64,000 nucleotides of DNA, from the NCBI GenBank assembly GCA_944377745.1, contig CALWFV010000007.1, forward strand, positions 1 through 64,000, read 5' to 3'. The notes under the pieces were generated by a model, which searched no databases, was not told where the DNA came from, and saw nothing but the letters and a program-made list of their open reading frames with translations. The position numbers and the translations under genes were made by a program. The DNA is from an uncultured Mediterraneibacter sp. (lineage in GTDB: Bacteria > Bacillota > Clostridia > Lachnospirales > Lachnospiraceae). Position 1 is the first letter of the stretch. Each line of letters starts with the position of its first letter. Below are positions 1 to 9,450 of this stretch, in pieces.

Positions 1-81
1 TTCAGTTATTCATTTAGACTTTGTAACTATTAATCCGTAGTCATTATTGACTACACCATTATTATACTAGGAGGAACAACA

Positions 82-2376
82 ATGACGAGAGAAAAGATCA
101 AAGACCTGGTGTCTCAGATGACACTGGAGGAAAAAGCGGGAATGTGTTCCGGGGCGGACTTCTGGCATCTGAAAGGTGTGAAAAGGCTGGGGATCCCCTC
201 TGTCATGGTGACTGACGGACCTCACGGGCTGAGAAAGCAGGCGGAAGCCGCAGATCATCTCGGGATCAACGAGAGTGAAAAGGCGGTCTGCTTTCCTGCT
301 GGATGCGCGACTGCGTCCAGCTTTGACCGGGATGTCCTGAGAAAGCTGGGGGAGACCATTGGACAGGAGTGTCAGGCAATGGGCGTCAGCACCATCCTTG
401 GCCCGGCCATAAACATTAAACGTTCGCCCCTCTGCGGCAGGAACTTCGAGTATTATTCCGAAGATCCCTTCGTAGCATCGGAACTGGCGGCGGCCATGAT
501 CCAGGGCGTGCAGAGCAGAAATGTGGGGACAAGCGTAAAGCATTTTCTGGCGAATAACCAGGAAAAACGCAGGATGACCAGCTCTTCAGACGTCGATGAG
601 AGAACACTCAGGGAAATTTATCTGGCAGCTTTTGAAGGCGCGGTGAAGAAAGGAAAACCGTGGACTGTCATGAATTCCTACAATCGGATCAACGGGGACT
701 ATGTAGGTGAGTCAAAAAAATATCTTACAGATATCCTGAGAGGGGAATGGGGATTTGACGGTTATGTGATGTCCGACTGGGGGGCGGTCAACGACCGTAT
801 AGAAGGTCTCAAGGCAGGTCTGGATCTGGAAATGCCTTCGAGCGGCGGAATGAACGATGCCCTGATCGTTGAGGCGGTAAAGGATGGCACGCTGGATGAA
901 AGTGTGGTGGATACGGCGTGTGAGAGGATCATAGATATCATTTTCCGCTACTCTGAAAACCGGGATAAGACGGCAAAGCTGGATCTGGAACAAGACCATG
1001 AGACGGCAGCCTCTATTGAAGAAGAATGTATCGTACTGTTGAAGAATGAAGAAGATATCCTTCCGCTTTCGGGGGAGAAGAAAGTGGTATTTATCGGGAA
1101 ATATGCGGAGGCGCCCCGGTACCAGGGAGGAGGGAGTTCCCACATCAACAGTTGGAAAGTAGAATCTGCCCTGGAAGCGGTAAAAGGAATTGCAGAAGTA
1201 ACCTATGCGAAGGGGTATGACGACGCGGAAGACCGGAGTGATGAGAGTCTGGTGGCTGAGGCGGTGAAGACTGCGGAAGAAGCGGATGTTGCTGTGATCT
1301 TCGCCGGGCTTCCGGACAGCTTCGAATCCGAAGGGTATGACAGGAAGCACCTGAATATGCCGGAATGTCAGAACAGGCTGATCGAGAAGATCGCAGAAGT
1401 ACAGGAAAATGTGGTTGTCGTCCTGCATAACGGCTCACCGGTACTGATGCCCTGGAAAGATAAAGTAAAGGGAATCATTGAAGCATATCTGGGCGGCCAG
1501 GCAGTGGGAAGAGCAGTGGCAGACATTTTGTATGGAAGGAAAAACCCCAGTGGACGTCTGCCGGAGACATTCCCGGCAAAACTGGAGGATACACCCTGTT
1601 ATCTGACCTATGGAAAAGGCGGCGATCATGCGGTATATCAGGAAGGCGTGTTCGTCGGATACCGGTATTATACATCTGTGGGCAGAGAAGTGCTGTTCCC
1701 CTTTGGGTATGGACTCTCCTATACCAGGTTTACATACAGTGATCTGAAGCTCGACAGAGAGCAGATGACAGATCAGGATACTCTGACAGTGACGGTGAAA
1801 GTGAAGAATACAGGCGCCAGAAAAGGCAAAGAAGTAGTACAGCTCTATGTCTCACCCGCCGCAGGTGAAACGATCCGCCCGGCGGTGGAGCTGAGGGGAT
1901 TCGATAAGATCGAGCTGGAACCGGGAGAAGAAAAAGAAGTATCTTTCACACTGGATCAGAGAGCCTTTGCGTATTGGAATGAAGAAATCCATGACTGGTA
2001 TGTGGACAGCGGAGAATATCAGGTGATGATCGGAAAGAACTCCCGGGAGATGGTCCTGAGCGCACCGGTGCAGGTACAGGGAACAAAAGTCATCCCGACA
2101 GTATATACACTCAACACGTGTCTCGGACCGCTGTTGAGAGATCCGAAGGCACAGGCGGTGATGGGAGCATTCATGGGCGGTATGGCGCAGAACACGGATG
2201 CGGTGGAAATGCAGAAGCAGCAGGAAAAACAGACGGAAGATCCCTCTGCAGCAGTCAGCAGTGAGATGATGGCGGCGATGATGGAGGATATGCCGCTCAG
2301 GCAGCTTTTAAGTTTTGTGCCCGGGGTGACACGGGAGATGCTGCAGCAACTGGTGGATGCGCTGAACGCACAGTAG
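82..2376 (+). CDS. GH3 family beta-glucosidase with C-terminal helical tail
   Basis: Retaining GH3 glycosidase that removes terminal beta-D-glucosyl (or related) units from glycosides. The protein is 764 aa with no signal peptide, so it is probably cytoplasmic. It has the GH3 N-terminal barrel with the nucleophile in VMSDWGAV (Asp232), the alpha/beta sandwich domain, and a fibronectin III-like domain at about 570-670 (motif VVQLYVSP). A further ~90-residue tail, rich in Met and Leu and ending ALNAQ, follows the normal end of the family; a similar tail is on the GH78 at 3898 and the esterase at 11940. AGGAGG lies at 69-74, just before the ATG. It is first in a run of co-directional genes with the symporter 27 nt downstream. 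The GH3 assignment is firm; the natural substrate is not known. Confidence 0.93.
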   Translation: MTREKIKDLVSQMTLEEKAGMCSGADFWHLKGVKRLGIPSVMVTDGPHGLRKQAEAADHLGINESEKAVCFPAGCATASSFDRDVLRKLGETIGQECQAMGVSTILGPAINIKRSPLCGRNFEYYSEDPFVASELAAAMIQGVQSRNVGTSVKHFLANNQEKRRMTSSSDVDERTLREIYLAAFEGAVKKGKPWTVMNSYNRINGDYVGESKKYLTDILRGEWGFDGYVMSDWGAVNDRIEGLKAGLDLEMPSSGGMNDALIVEAVKDGTLDESVVDTACERIIDIIFRYSENRDKTAKLDLEQDHETAASIEEECIVLLKNEEDILPLSGEKKVVFIGKYAEAPRYQGGGSSHINSWKVESALEAVKGIAEVTYAKGYDDAEDRSDESLVAEAVKTAEEADVAVIFAGLPDSFESEGYDRKHLNMPECQNRLIEKIAEVQENVVVVLHNGSPVLMPWKDKVKGIIEAYLGGQAVGRAVADILYGRKNPSGRLPETFPAKLEDTPCYLTYGKGGDHAVYQEGVFVGYRYYTSVGREVLFPFGYGLSYTRFTYSDLKLDREQMTDQDTLTVTVKVKNTGARKGKEVVQLYVSPAAGETIRPAVELRGFDKIELEPGEEKEVSFTLDQRAFAYWNEEIHDWYVDSGEYQVMIGKNSREMVLSAPVQVQGTKVIPTVYTLNTCLGPLLRDPKAQAVMGAFMGGMAQNTDAVEMQKQQEKQTEDPSAAVSSEMMAAMMEDMPLRQLLSFVPGVTREMLQQLVDALNAQ

Positions 2377-2403
2377 GATAAGAAAGGAAGAGAGGGAATT
2401 AAA

Positions 2404-3807
2404 ATGGCAAAGAAACCACTTGGCAAAGATAAGATGGGAATCCAGAAAGTAATGCGGATGCCGGATTACCTGGGAGATGCGGCAGGGCAGTTTTCCCTGA
2501 ACGCGATCAGCGGACTGGTCGGACAGCTTACATATTTTTATACAGACAAAGTAGGAGTTGCGGCTGGAGCGATTGCCACAGCGCTTCTGATCGTCAAGAT
2601 ACTGGATGCTTTTACGGATATCATCATGGGATATGTTGTTGATCACACGAAACCGGGAAAAGAGAAGTACAGACCCTGGATCTTCCGGATGATCATCCCC
2701 ATGGCAGTCGTGATGGTACTGATGTTCACGGTTCCCGCGAATGTGAGTTCGCCGCTTCAGATTGCATATATGTTCATTACAAACTTCCTGTTTACGGCAG
2801 TGATCTATACGATCATCTGTGTGCCTTATCAGGCGATTCAGGTCGTCCGCACAAACAGCCAGGAAGAACGCGCGAAGATGGGAACGTGGCGTGCGGCGGC
2901 CGGTTATGTGTCCGGAATGATCATCGCAGTCATGATCATCCCTATCACAAATATGCTGGGCGGGGATCAGAAGGCATGGGTCATGTTCAGTGCCGGACTC
3001 GCTGTAGTTTCTGCTATCCTTCTGTTCGTAACCTATAAGACAAGCAAAGAGTATGTCGCGGTCGAAGGACAGGAGGCAGAGGCTCCTGCAGCAGAGGAAG
3101 AAGAGAGCCTTCCATTTGGTGAGACGCTGAAATGTCTCTTCCACAATAAATACTGGGTTATGTCGCTGATCCTTGCAGTATGCTCAAATATATTCTACGG
3201 ACTGTCAAACTCGTCAGGAACATATTACTGCAAATGGATCTACGGAAACGATAACCTGGTTGGAATCCTGGGCGGAGTCGGTCTGATTCCGACCGTGATC
3301 GGATTTGCTGTGACACCGATCCTGATCAAGACTTTGGGTATTACAAAATCACTTCGGGTTTCCTTTGTGATCGGTATCATTGGCAATATCCTGAGGATCA
3401 TCAATCCATATAACTTTGTTTACAACGCGGTTCTGGGATGCTTCTCCACATTTGCGAATATTCCGATGATGTGCCTCCTCGGAACTGTAACGGCGATGTC
3501 TATCGACTATAATGAATTCAAGTTTGGAAAACGAATGGTCGGTTCTTCTCAGGCGGCTGCCAGCTTCGGCTCAAAAGTAGGAAACGGGGTAGGAGCATCC
3601 ATGATCGGATGGTGCCTGGCGATCGCGGCGTATGACGCAACGGCGACGGTACTTACTCCGGCGGTGAAACAGGCAATCTTTACATTTAACATCTATGCTC
3701 CGCTGGCGATGTTTGTGATCATGTTCATTGTTGCCATGAAATTTGATCTGGAAAAGAAACTTCCGGAGATTCAGGCAGAGCTGGAAAAGAAAAAATCTAA
3801 AAACTAA
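2404..3807 (+). CDS. GPH-family sugar:cation symporter (MelB-like)
   Basis: Membrane symporter of the glycoside-pentoside-hexuronide family, 467 aa with about 12 hydrophobic segments. The signature near residue 75 (DIIMGYVVDHT followed by GKEKYRPW) matches the conserved cytoplasmic loop between helices 2 and 3 of MelB-type carriers. GPH carriers take up glycosides with H+ or Na+ without phosphorylating them. That fits the neighbouring glycosidases, which belong to families acting on free glycosides. It lies between the GH3 and the first GH78 and is probably co-transcribed with both. The substrate, perhaps a rhamnosylated plant glycoside, is inferred from context only. Confidence 0.9.
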   Translation: MAKKPLGKDKMGIQKVMRMPDYLGDAAGQFSLNAISGLVGQLTYFYTDKVGVAAGAIATALLIVKILDAFTDIIMGYVVDHTKPGKEKYRPWIFRMIIPMAVVMVLMFTVPANVSSPLQIAYMFITNFLFTAVIYTIICVPYQAIQVVRTNSQEERAKMGTWRAAAGYVSGMIIAVMIIPITNMLGGDQKAWVMFSAGLAVVSAILLFVTYKTSKEYVAVEGQEAEAPAAEEEESLPFGETLKCLFHNKYWVMSLILAVCSNIFYGLSNSSGTYYCKWIYGNDNLVGILGGVGLIPTVIGFAVTPILIKTLGITKSLRVSFVIGIIGNILRIINPYNFVYNAVLGCFSTFANIPMMCLLGTVTAMSIDYNEFKFGKRMVGSSQAAASFGSKVGNGVGASMIGWCLAIAAYDATATVLTPAVKQAIFTFNIYAPLAMFVIMFIVAMKFDLEKKLPEIQAELEKKKSKN

Positions 3808-3827
3808 ATGAAACGCCCCAGAAGAAA

Positions 3828-3865
3828 ATACAGCGGAGCGCAGGGAAGTCTGCGGTCCGCTGTAT
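3828..3865 (+). other. intergenic RNA hairpin between symporter and rhamnosidase
   Basis: Two 16-nt arms (3828-3843 and 3850-3865) are complementary except for one mismatch and enclose a 6-nt loop. No T-tract follows, so it is not a standard terminator. It may be an mRNA-processing or stability element separating transporter and enzyme expression. Its presence argues that the open frame before 3898 is not translated. Confidence 0.6.
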
Positions 3866-3897
3866 CTGAATCAGGAAAACGCAAGGAGGAATGCAAT

Positions 3898-6624
3898 ATG
3901 AAAATATATGATCTCAGAACAGAATACAGGAAATCACCGTTCGGACTGTCTGTTAGACAACCGAGATTTTCATGGAAAATACGGTCGGATGAGAAAAATG
4001 TAACGCAGACGATCTGCCGGATCCGGGTCATGGACGGAGAGAACTGCGTCTGGGACACGGGAATGAGGGAGAGCAGTGATTCTGTCCTGATCCCGTATGA
4101 AGGAATGCCTCTGAAAGATGAAACCCTTTACCGGGTAAAGGCAACGGTGTGGGATAACTATGGAAGGGCAGACAGCGCGGAGACTTCCTTTGAGACCGGG
4201 ATTTTTGATCCCCGGACATTTCATGCCCGGATGATCACTCATGACTTCCCGGCGGAAGAGACTTCCTGCCCGGTGTTTTACAGAGAGTTCTATACAGAGA
4301 AGCCGGTAAAAAAGGCTGTTGTATATGCCACTGCGCTGGGTGTGTATGAGATGTCTCTGAACGGAGAGCGGATAGGAGAGGACCGGATGACGCCGGGATG
4401 GACCAGCTATCATAAAAGGCTCCAGTATCAGGAGTATGATATTACTTCCCAGATCCGTCAGGACAACCGGATTGAGATCACGGCGGGGAACGGATGGTAT
4501 AAGGGAATTTTCGGCTTTGACCTGAAGCCTGACCGGTATGGCGACAGGGTTGGCGTGTTTGCAGAACTGCATATCACATATGAAGACGGGACAAGAGAAG
4601 TCATCGCTACGGACAGAGACTGGGGTGTCCGTACCGGGGAGATCCGTTACAGCGAAATCTATATGGGAGAGACGATCGACACAGTAACGACAGATTATCG
4701 GACAGGAAATGTCTCTGTCATGGAGTTTGATAAATCCGTTCTCACTGCCCAGGAAAATGAGCTGGTGCGGATTACGGAGCGGATTCCGGCAAAAGAACTG
4801 ATCGTGACTCCAAAAGGGGAGCGTCTTGTTGATTTCGGACAGAACCTGACCGGGCTGGTGGAAGTGAAGATCAGGGGTGAAAAGGGCCAGAAAATCGTAA
4901 TACACCATGCAGAGACACTGGACAAAGACGGTAACTTCTATCCGGAGACACTCCGCGCTGCAAAGTCAGAAGACACATACATCTGTAATGGAGAAGAACA
5001 GACATTTCTTCCTCATTTCACATTTCATGGATTCCGTTATATCAAGGTGGATGGGATTGAAGAGATGAAGCCGGAGATGTTCACTGCCTGCGTCATGCAC
5101 TCGGATATGGAGCAGACCGGTACTTTCTCCTGCTCTAACAAGAAGGTAAATCAGCTGCAGAGTAATATTTCCTGGGGAATGAGAGACAACTTTCTTGATA
5201 TTCCGACAGACTGCCCGCAGAGGGACGAGCGTCTCGGATGGATGGGAGACGCGCAGGTATTTTCCTGGACTGCCTCTTATCTGAGAAATACGGCGCTGTT
5301 CTTTACGAAATGGATGCGGGATGTTTCTGCGGATTCTTCACTGGAACAGGGGGTCCCTCATGTGGTTCCCGATATCCTGGAACAGTACAGCTCTTCCGCA
5401 TGGAGCGACGCTGCGGTCATCATTCCGTGGGTAGTGTATCAGACTTACGGAGATAAACGGATTCTGGAAGAAAACTGGAAATGCATGCATGAGTGGGTGG
5501 ATTATATCACAAACCACTGTGAAGAGAACGGTCTCTGGATGAGCGGTTTCCAGTACGGCGACTGGCTTGCCCTTGACAAGGAGGAAAGCGCGGACCGCAC
5601 CGGGGCTACGGATAAATATATGATCGCCAATGCCTATTATCTCTATGTGACAGATCTGGTAAAGCAGACCGCAGAAGTGCTCGGATTTGAAGACGAAGCG
5701 GAGAAGTATGCACATCTGTATGAGAAAACACTGGCGGCATTCCGGAAAGAATACTATACAGAGACGGGAAGGATTGTCAGCGAGACGCAGACAGGATGTA
5801 TACTTTCCCTGTACTTTAATCTGGCAAGGGAGAAAGACCGCGGAAGGATACTGAAAACGCTGCTTACAAACATTGAAAACCATAAGAATCATTTGGCGAC
5901 AGGATTTGTGGGAACCCCGTATATCTGTCATGCGCTCTCGGAAAACGGTGCTCACGATATGGCTTCAACACTCTTTATGAGGGAGGATTATCCGTCCTGG
6001 CTTTATGCGGTAAATATGGGGGCGACAACAATATGGGAGAGATGGAATTCAATCAGGCCGGACGGCACTTTTGATGAATCGGGCATGAATTCCCTGAATC
6101 ACTATGCATATGGTTCCATCGGAGACTGGATGTACCGGAAGATCGCAGGAATCAATCAGCTTGAGCCGGGATATAAGAAGATACTGATCAGGCCGATGTT
6201 CGTAAAAGGGATCGAGGAAGCAGGGGCAGAGCTGGAATCACCCTACGGAAAGATCGTCAGCAGATATAGCTGCAAAGACGGAAAGATACAGATCCATGTG
6301 GAAATACCGGCAAATACAACCGCGGTTATCGTCCTTCCGGAAAAGGAAGGAGAGATCGAGACCGGCTCCGGAGTCTATGAATATGAGTATGACACTGCAA
6401 CAAGTCTGAAAGCAGAACGGTTCAGCATGGACAGTACATTCGGCGAGATCCTTCTGCAGCCTCTCGCAGTACAGATGTTCAACCAGATGGTCCCGGGAAT
6501 GCTGGATAATCCTATGATCCAGTTTGCAAAACAGATGACCCTTTCCGAGATGCTGGGGGCCGCGCCGGAGGCGAGACCGATGTATGAGGCGGTTGTGGCG
6601 GCTTTGAACAGACAGGAAAATTGA
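3898..6624 (+). CDS. GH78 alpha-L-rhamnosidase with C-terminal helical tail
   Basis: Inverting alpha-L-rhamnosidase of about 908 aa, no signal peptide. An N-terminal beta-sandwich region opens the protein (LRTEYRKSPFG, RFSWKI), followed by the (alpha/alpha)6 catalytic domain with DCPQRDERLGWMGD carrying the conserved acidic residues and WERWNS nearer the C-terminus. The start at 3898 is preferred over the earlier in-frame ATG at 3808: AAGGAGGA lies 8 nt before it, family similarity begins there, and a hairpin occupies the extra segment. After the usual C-terminal beta domain there is a ~65-residue tail ending AALNRQ that resembles the end of the upstream GH3. Expected to release L-rhamnose from imported glycosides. 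Confidence 0.93.
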   Translation: MKIYDLRTEYRKSPFGLSVRQPRFSWKIRSDEKNVTQTICRIRVMDGENCVWDTGMRESSDSVLIPYEGMPLKDETLYRVKATVWDNYGRADSAETSFETGIFDPRTFHARMITHDFPAEETSCPVFYREFYTEKPVKKAVVYATALGVYEMSLNGERIGEDRMTPGWTSYHKRLQYQEYDITSQIRQDNRIEITAGNGWYKGIFGFDLKPDRYGDRVGVFAELHITYEDGTREVIATDRDWGVRTGEIRYSEIYMGETIDTVTTDYRTGNVSVMEFDKSVLTAQENELVRITERIPAKELIVTPKGERLVDFGQNLTGLVEVKIRGEKGQKIVIHHAETLDKDGNFYPETLRAAKSEDTYICNGEEQTFLPHFTFHGFRYIKVDGIEEMKPEMFTACVMHSDMEQTGTFSCSNKKVNQLQSNISWGMRDNFLDIPTDCPQRDERLGWMGDAQVFSWTASYLRNTALFFTKWMRDVSADSSLEQGVPHVVPDILEQYSSSAWSDAAVIIPWVVYQTYGDKRILEENWKCMHEWVDYITNHCEENGLWMSGFQYGDWLALDKEESADRTGATDKYMIANAYYLYVTDLVKQTAEVLGFEDEAEKYAHLYEKTLAAFRKEYYTETGRIVSETQTGCILSLYFNLAREKDRGRILKTLLTNIENHKNHLATGFVGTPYICHALSENGAHDMASTLFMREDYPSWLYAVNMGATTIWERWNSIRPDGTFDESGMNSLNHYAYGSIGDWMYRKIAGINQLEPGYKKILIRPMFVKGIEEAGAELESPYGKIVSRYSCKDGKIQIHVEIPANTTAVIVLPEKEGEIETGSGVYEYEYDTATSLKAERFSMDSTFGEILLQPLAVQMFNQMVPGMLDNPMIQFAKQMTLSEMLGAAPEARPMYEAVVAALNRQEN

Positions 6625-6676
6625 AATAATAAAATTATAAGATGGTCAGCCCATATGAACAAGAAGGAGGAACATC

Positions 6677-9424
6677 ATGTCGCAGATCACGTACCCGAAA
6701 TGTGAAAATAAGATCAATCCCATCAATATAGATACAAAAAAGCCGAGATTCTCCTGGCAGATCCGTTCGGAACTGGATAATGTATATCAGGAGTGGTACC
6801 GGATCACCGTAAGAGACAAAAAGGGCATCTGCTGGGACAGCGGGAAAGTGCAGAGCAGACAGTCTTTCGGGGTCCGGTATGCCGGAAGACCGCTCGCCAG
6901 CCGGGAGAACTACACCTGGAAGGTGGAGACAGGACTCACCACAGGAGAAAAACTTGTATCAGAAGAAAATATATTTGAGACTGTGATCCTGGATTCCTCG
7001 GAATGGAAGGCATGTTTTGTGGAACCGGATAAACTTCCCGGACTGGATTTTGATCCGCTTGAAGAGTGCAGGAAAAAGTGGAATGCCTTTCTGCAGAAAT
7101 TATTTACCGGGCAGCAGGCGGAGTTTTTCGACACGGACGCTTATCTGAAAGCTCAGCCAAGCCAGCCTTATTATCCGGCAGTTATGATGTACAGGAAATT
7201 TATGCTTGAGGATACCCCTCAGAAGGCGAGGGCGTACATTACGGCTCATGGGATCTATGAGTTATATATTAACGGAAGAAAAGCGTCAGATGCCGAATTG
7301 GAGCCGGAGTTTACGACGTATGACAAGATCCTGAAATATCAGGTGTATGACGTGACAGAGTTCCTTAAAAAGGGCGGGAACGCTGTATTGGCCGTGATCG
7401 CGGACGGATGGTATAAAGGGAAGATCGCATCAGGATGCGGGTGCGAATACGGAGATAATCCGGGGCTTCTTATGGAAATTGATGTGATAATGAAAGGCGG
7501 GGAAAAGTATTGCCTCTGTACAGATGAAGAATTTCTGTTCAGTTATGAGGGACCGATCCGGAGAGCGGATCTGTATAACGGCCAGACTGTTGACGGGCGA
7601 TATGAGATTTCCGGATTCGCAACATCGGAGATGGACACGAAAGGATGGAAACCGGTCCATAAGACAGAAGAGGATTTGTCGGTGCTGAAGGCACAGACGG
7701 ATGCTCCCATCCGCAGTCTGATGGAATTAAAGCCGAAAAGACTGTTTATAAACGGCAGAGGAGAAAAGATCCTTGATTTTGGACAGAATTTTGCCGGGCA
7801 TATCAGGGTGACAGGGATCAACGGTACACGGGGACAGGAGATTATCTTTGAGCATACAGAGGAACTGGACAAAGCAGAGAACTTTATCTATCCTTTCTCG
7901 GACGGGGAGCAAAAGCAGAAAGATATCTATGTCCTGAACGGGAAAGGTGATGAAAGTTTTGAGCCTGCCATGACCTATCATGGATTTCGATATGTCCGTA
8001 TTACTTCCGATCCGGACATGGACTGGAAAGCGGAACAGTTTACAGGCATTGTCATAGGAAGTGACAATGATAAGTCCGGAGAATTTTCCTGCTCTGACAG
8101 ACGACTGAACAGACTTCAGCAAAATATCATGTGGAGCCAGCGTTCCAATCTGGTCGGGATCCCTACAGACTGCCCTACCAGAGAGAAGGCGGGCTGGACC
8201 GGGGATGTATATATTTACGGCAGGACATCCTGCTTTAATCAGGATCTTCTGTCATTCTATGAAGAATGGCTGAAGTCTGTGCGCGCGGAACAGATGGAAA
8301 ACGGCGGGATACAGAACACAGTGCCTCTGATCAGAAATTACATACAGCAGATCGGCGGCGCGTCGACCGGGTGGGGAGATGTGATCGTAGAACTTCCGTG
8401 GCAGCTGTACCAGATTTACGGCGACCGTTCCGTGCTGGAAGAAAATTATGACGCGATGAAAAAGTGGCATGCCTTCCTGAGAAACGAAGCAGAGAACCAG
8501 ATGAGTCCGGAGGCGGCGAAGCTTGAGGGGGAGGAACTGGAGGATCAGCATTATCTTTTAAATACAGGGTTTCATTTTGGAGACTGGCTGGTCCCCAGCG
8601 TGAAAAATGAGCAGGGGTTCGCGGACGGCCCTGCATCCTCTTTCCTGACGGGACACAAGGTGGCGACGGCAATCTATGCGGATACCACAGATAAGCTGGG
8701 CAGGATTGCAGAGATACTGGGAGACGAAGAAAAGGCGGAAGAGTGCCGGAAGCTGGCGAAAAGGATACGGCAGGCGTTCGAGCGGACTTATCTGAAACCG
8801 GACGGGACGCTGGAAGGAGACCTGCAGGGGCTTTATATCCTGACTCTCAGGATGCATATGGTATCAGAAAATCACCGGGGGCAGATTATGAAGCGGCTTC
8901 TTGAAAAGATCCGGGAAAATGACGGATGTATGGACTGTGGGTTCATGTCCGTCCCACATATCATGGATGTGCTGACGGAGAACGGGGAGAAAGAGGAGGC
9001 GTGGAAGCTGCTCTTTCAGGACAAATGCCCGTCCTGGCTCTATGAAGTAGACCGGGGTGCTACGACCATGTGGGAGTCATGGAACGCCATTGATGAGGAT
9101 GGAAACAGGGACGGATGTTCTTTCAATCATTATGCGTTCGGCTGTGTGGGAGACTGGATGTACCGCAATATCCTGGGAATCCGAAGTCAGTCTCCGGGAT
9201 ATGGCAGGGTCGAGATTGCTCCACTGACAGACGGCCCGGTCACCTCGGCAGAAGGATATTATGACAGTGTCCACGGCAGGATCCGTGTGAAATGGGAGAA
9301 GAAAGATAACGGAAACATAAAGATAAAGGCCGAGATTCCGGCAAACACAAGTGCGGTCCTCAGGATCGGGGAGCAGACAGAAGAAATGGGAAACGGGATC
9401 TGGGAAAGAGAATATGTTTTATGA
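6677..9424 (+). CDS. GH78 alpha-L-rhamnosidase (second copy, no tail)
   Basis: Second GH78 enzyme, 915 aa, cytoplasmic by absence of a signal peptide, with GAAGGAGG ahead of the ATG. It follows the same plan as its neighbour: N-terminal RFSWQIRS, catalytic DCPTREKAGWTGD, then MWESWN. It is clearly divergent, with a longer insertion around residues 115-160, a different acidic-loop sequence, and no C-terminal tail (the protein ends at the beta domain). Two adjacent, diverged GH78 genes suggest different linkages or aglycones rather than a recent duplication. GH1 begins 26 nt downstream. Confidence 0.92.
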   Translation: MSQITYPKCENKINPINIDTKKPRFSWQIRSELDNVYQEWYRITVRDKKGICWDSGKVQSRQSFGVRYAGRPLASRENYTWKVETGLTTGEKLVSEENIFETVILDSSEWKACFVEPDKLPGLDFDPLEECRKKWNAFLQKLFTGQQAEFFDTDAYLKAQPSQPYYPAVMMYRKFMLEDTPQKARAYITAHGIYELYINGRKASDAELEPEFTTYDKILKYQVYDVTEFLKKGGNAVLAVIADGWYKGKIASGCGCEYGDNPGLLMEIDVIMKGGEKYCLCTDEEFLFSYEGPIRRADLYNGQTVDGRYEISGFATSEMDTKGWKPVHKTEEDLSVLKAQTDAPIRSLMELKPKRLFINGRGEKILDFGQNFAGHIRVTGINGTRGQEIIFEHTEELDKAENFIYPFSDGEQKQKDIYVLNGKGDESFEPAMTYHGFRYVRITSDPDMDWKAEQFTGIVIGSDNDKSGEFSCSDRRLNRLQQNIMWSQRSNLVGIPTDCPTREKAGWTGDVYIYGRTSCFNQDLLSFYEEWLKSVRAEQMENGGIQNTVPLIRNYIQQIGGASTGWGDVIVELPWQLYQIYGDRSVLEENYDAMKKWHAFLRNEAENQMSPEAAKLEGEELEDQHYLLNTGFHFGDWLVPSVKNEQGFADGPASSFLTGHKVATAIYADTTDKLGRIAEILGDEEKAEECRKLAKRIRQAFERTYLKPDGTLEGDLQGLYILTLRMHMVSENHRGQIMKRLLEKIRENDGCMDCGFMSVPHIMDVLTENGEKEEAWKLLFQDKCPSWLYEVDRGATTMWESWNAIDEDGNRDGCSFNHYAFGCVGDWMYRNILGIRSQSPGYGRVEIAPLTDGPVTSAEGYYDSVHGRIRVKWEKKDNGNIKIKAEIPANTSAVLRIGEQTEEMGNGIWEREYVL

Positions 9425-9450
9425 TCAGATGTTGACAGGAGGTTGTTAAA

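Noticed and set aside
47..67. TTGACT and TATACT before the GH3 gene as a promoter
   Set aside because: The spacer is only about 10 nt and the -10 would run into the ribosome binding site. The first 81 nt show no other clear signal.
3808..3897. In-frame upstream start for the first GH78
   Set aside because: It directly abuts the symporter stop with no ribosome binding site of its own, contains the 3828-3865 hairpin, and lacks family similarity; 3898 has AAGGAGGA.
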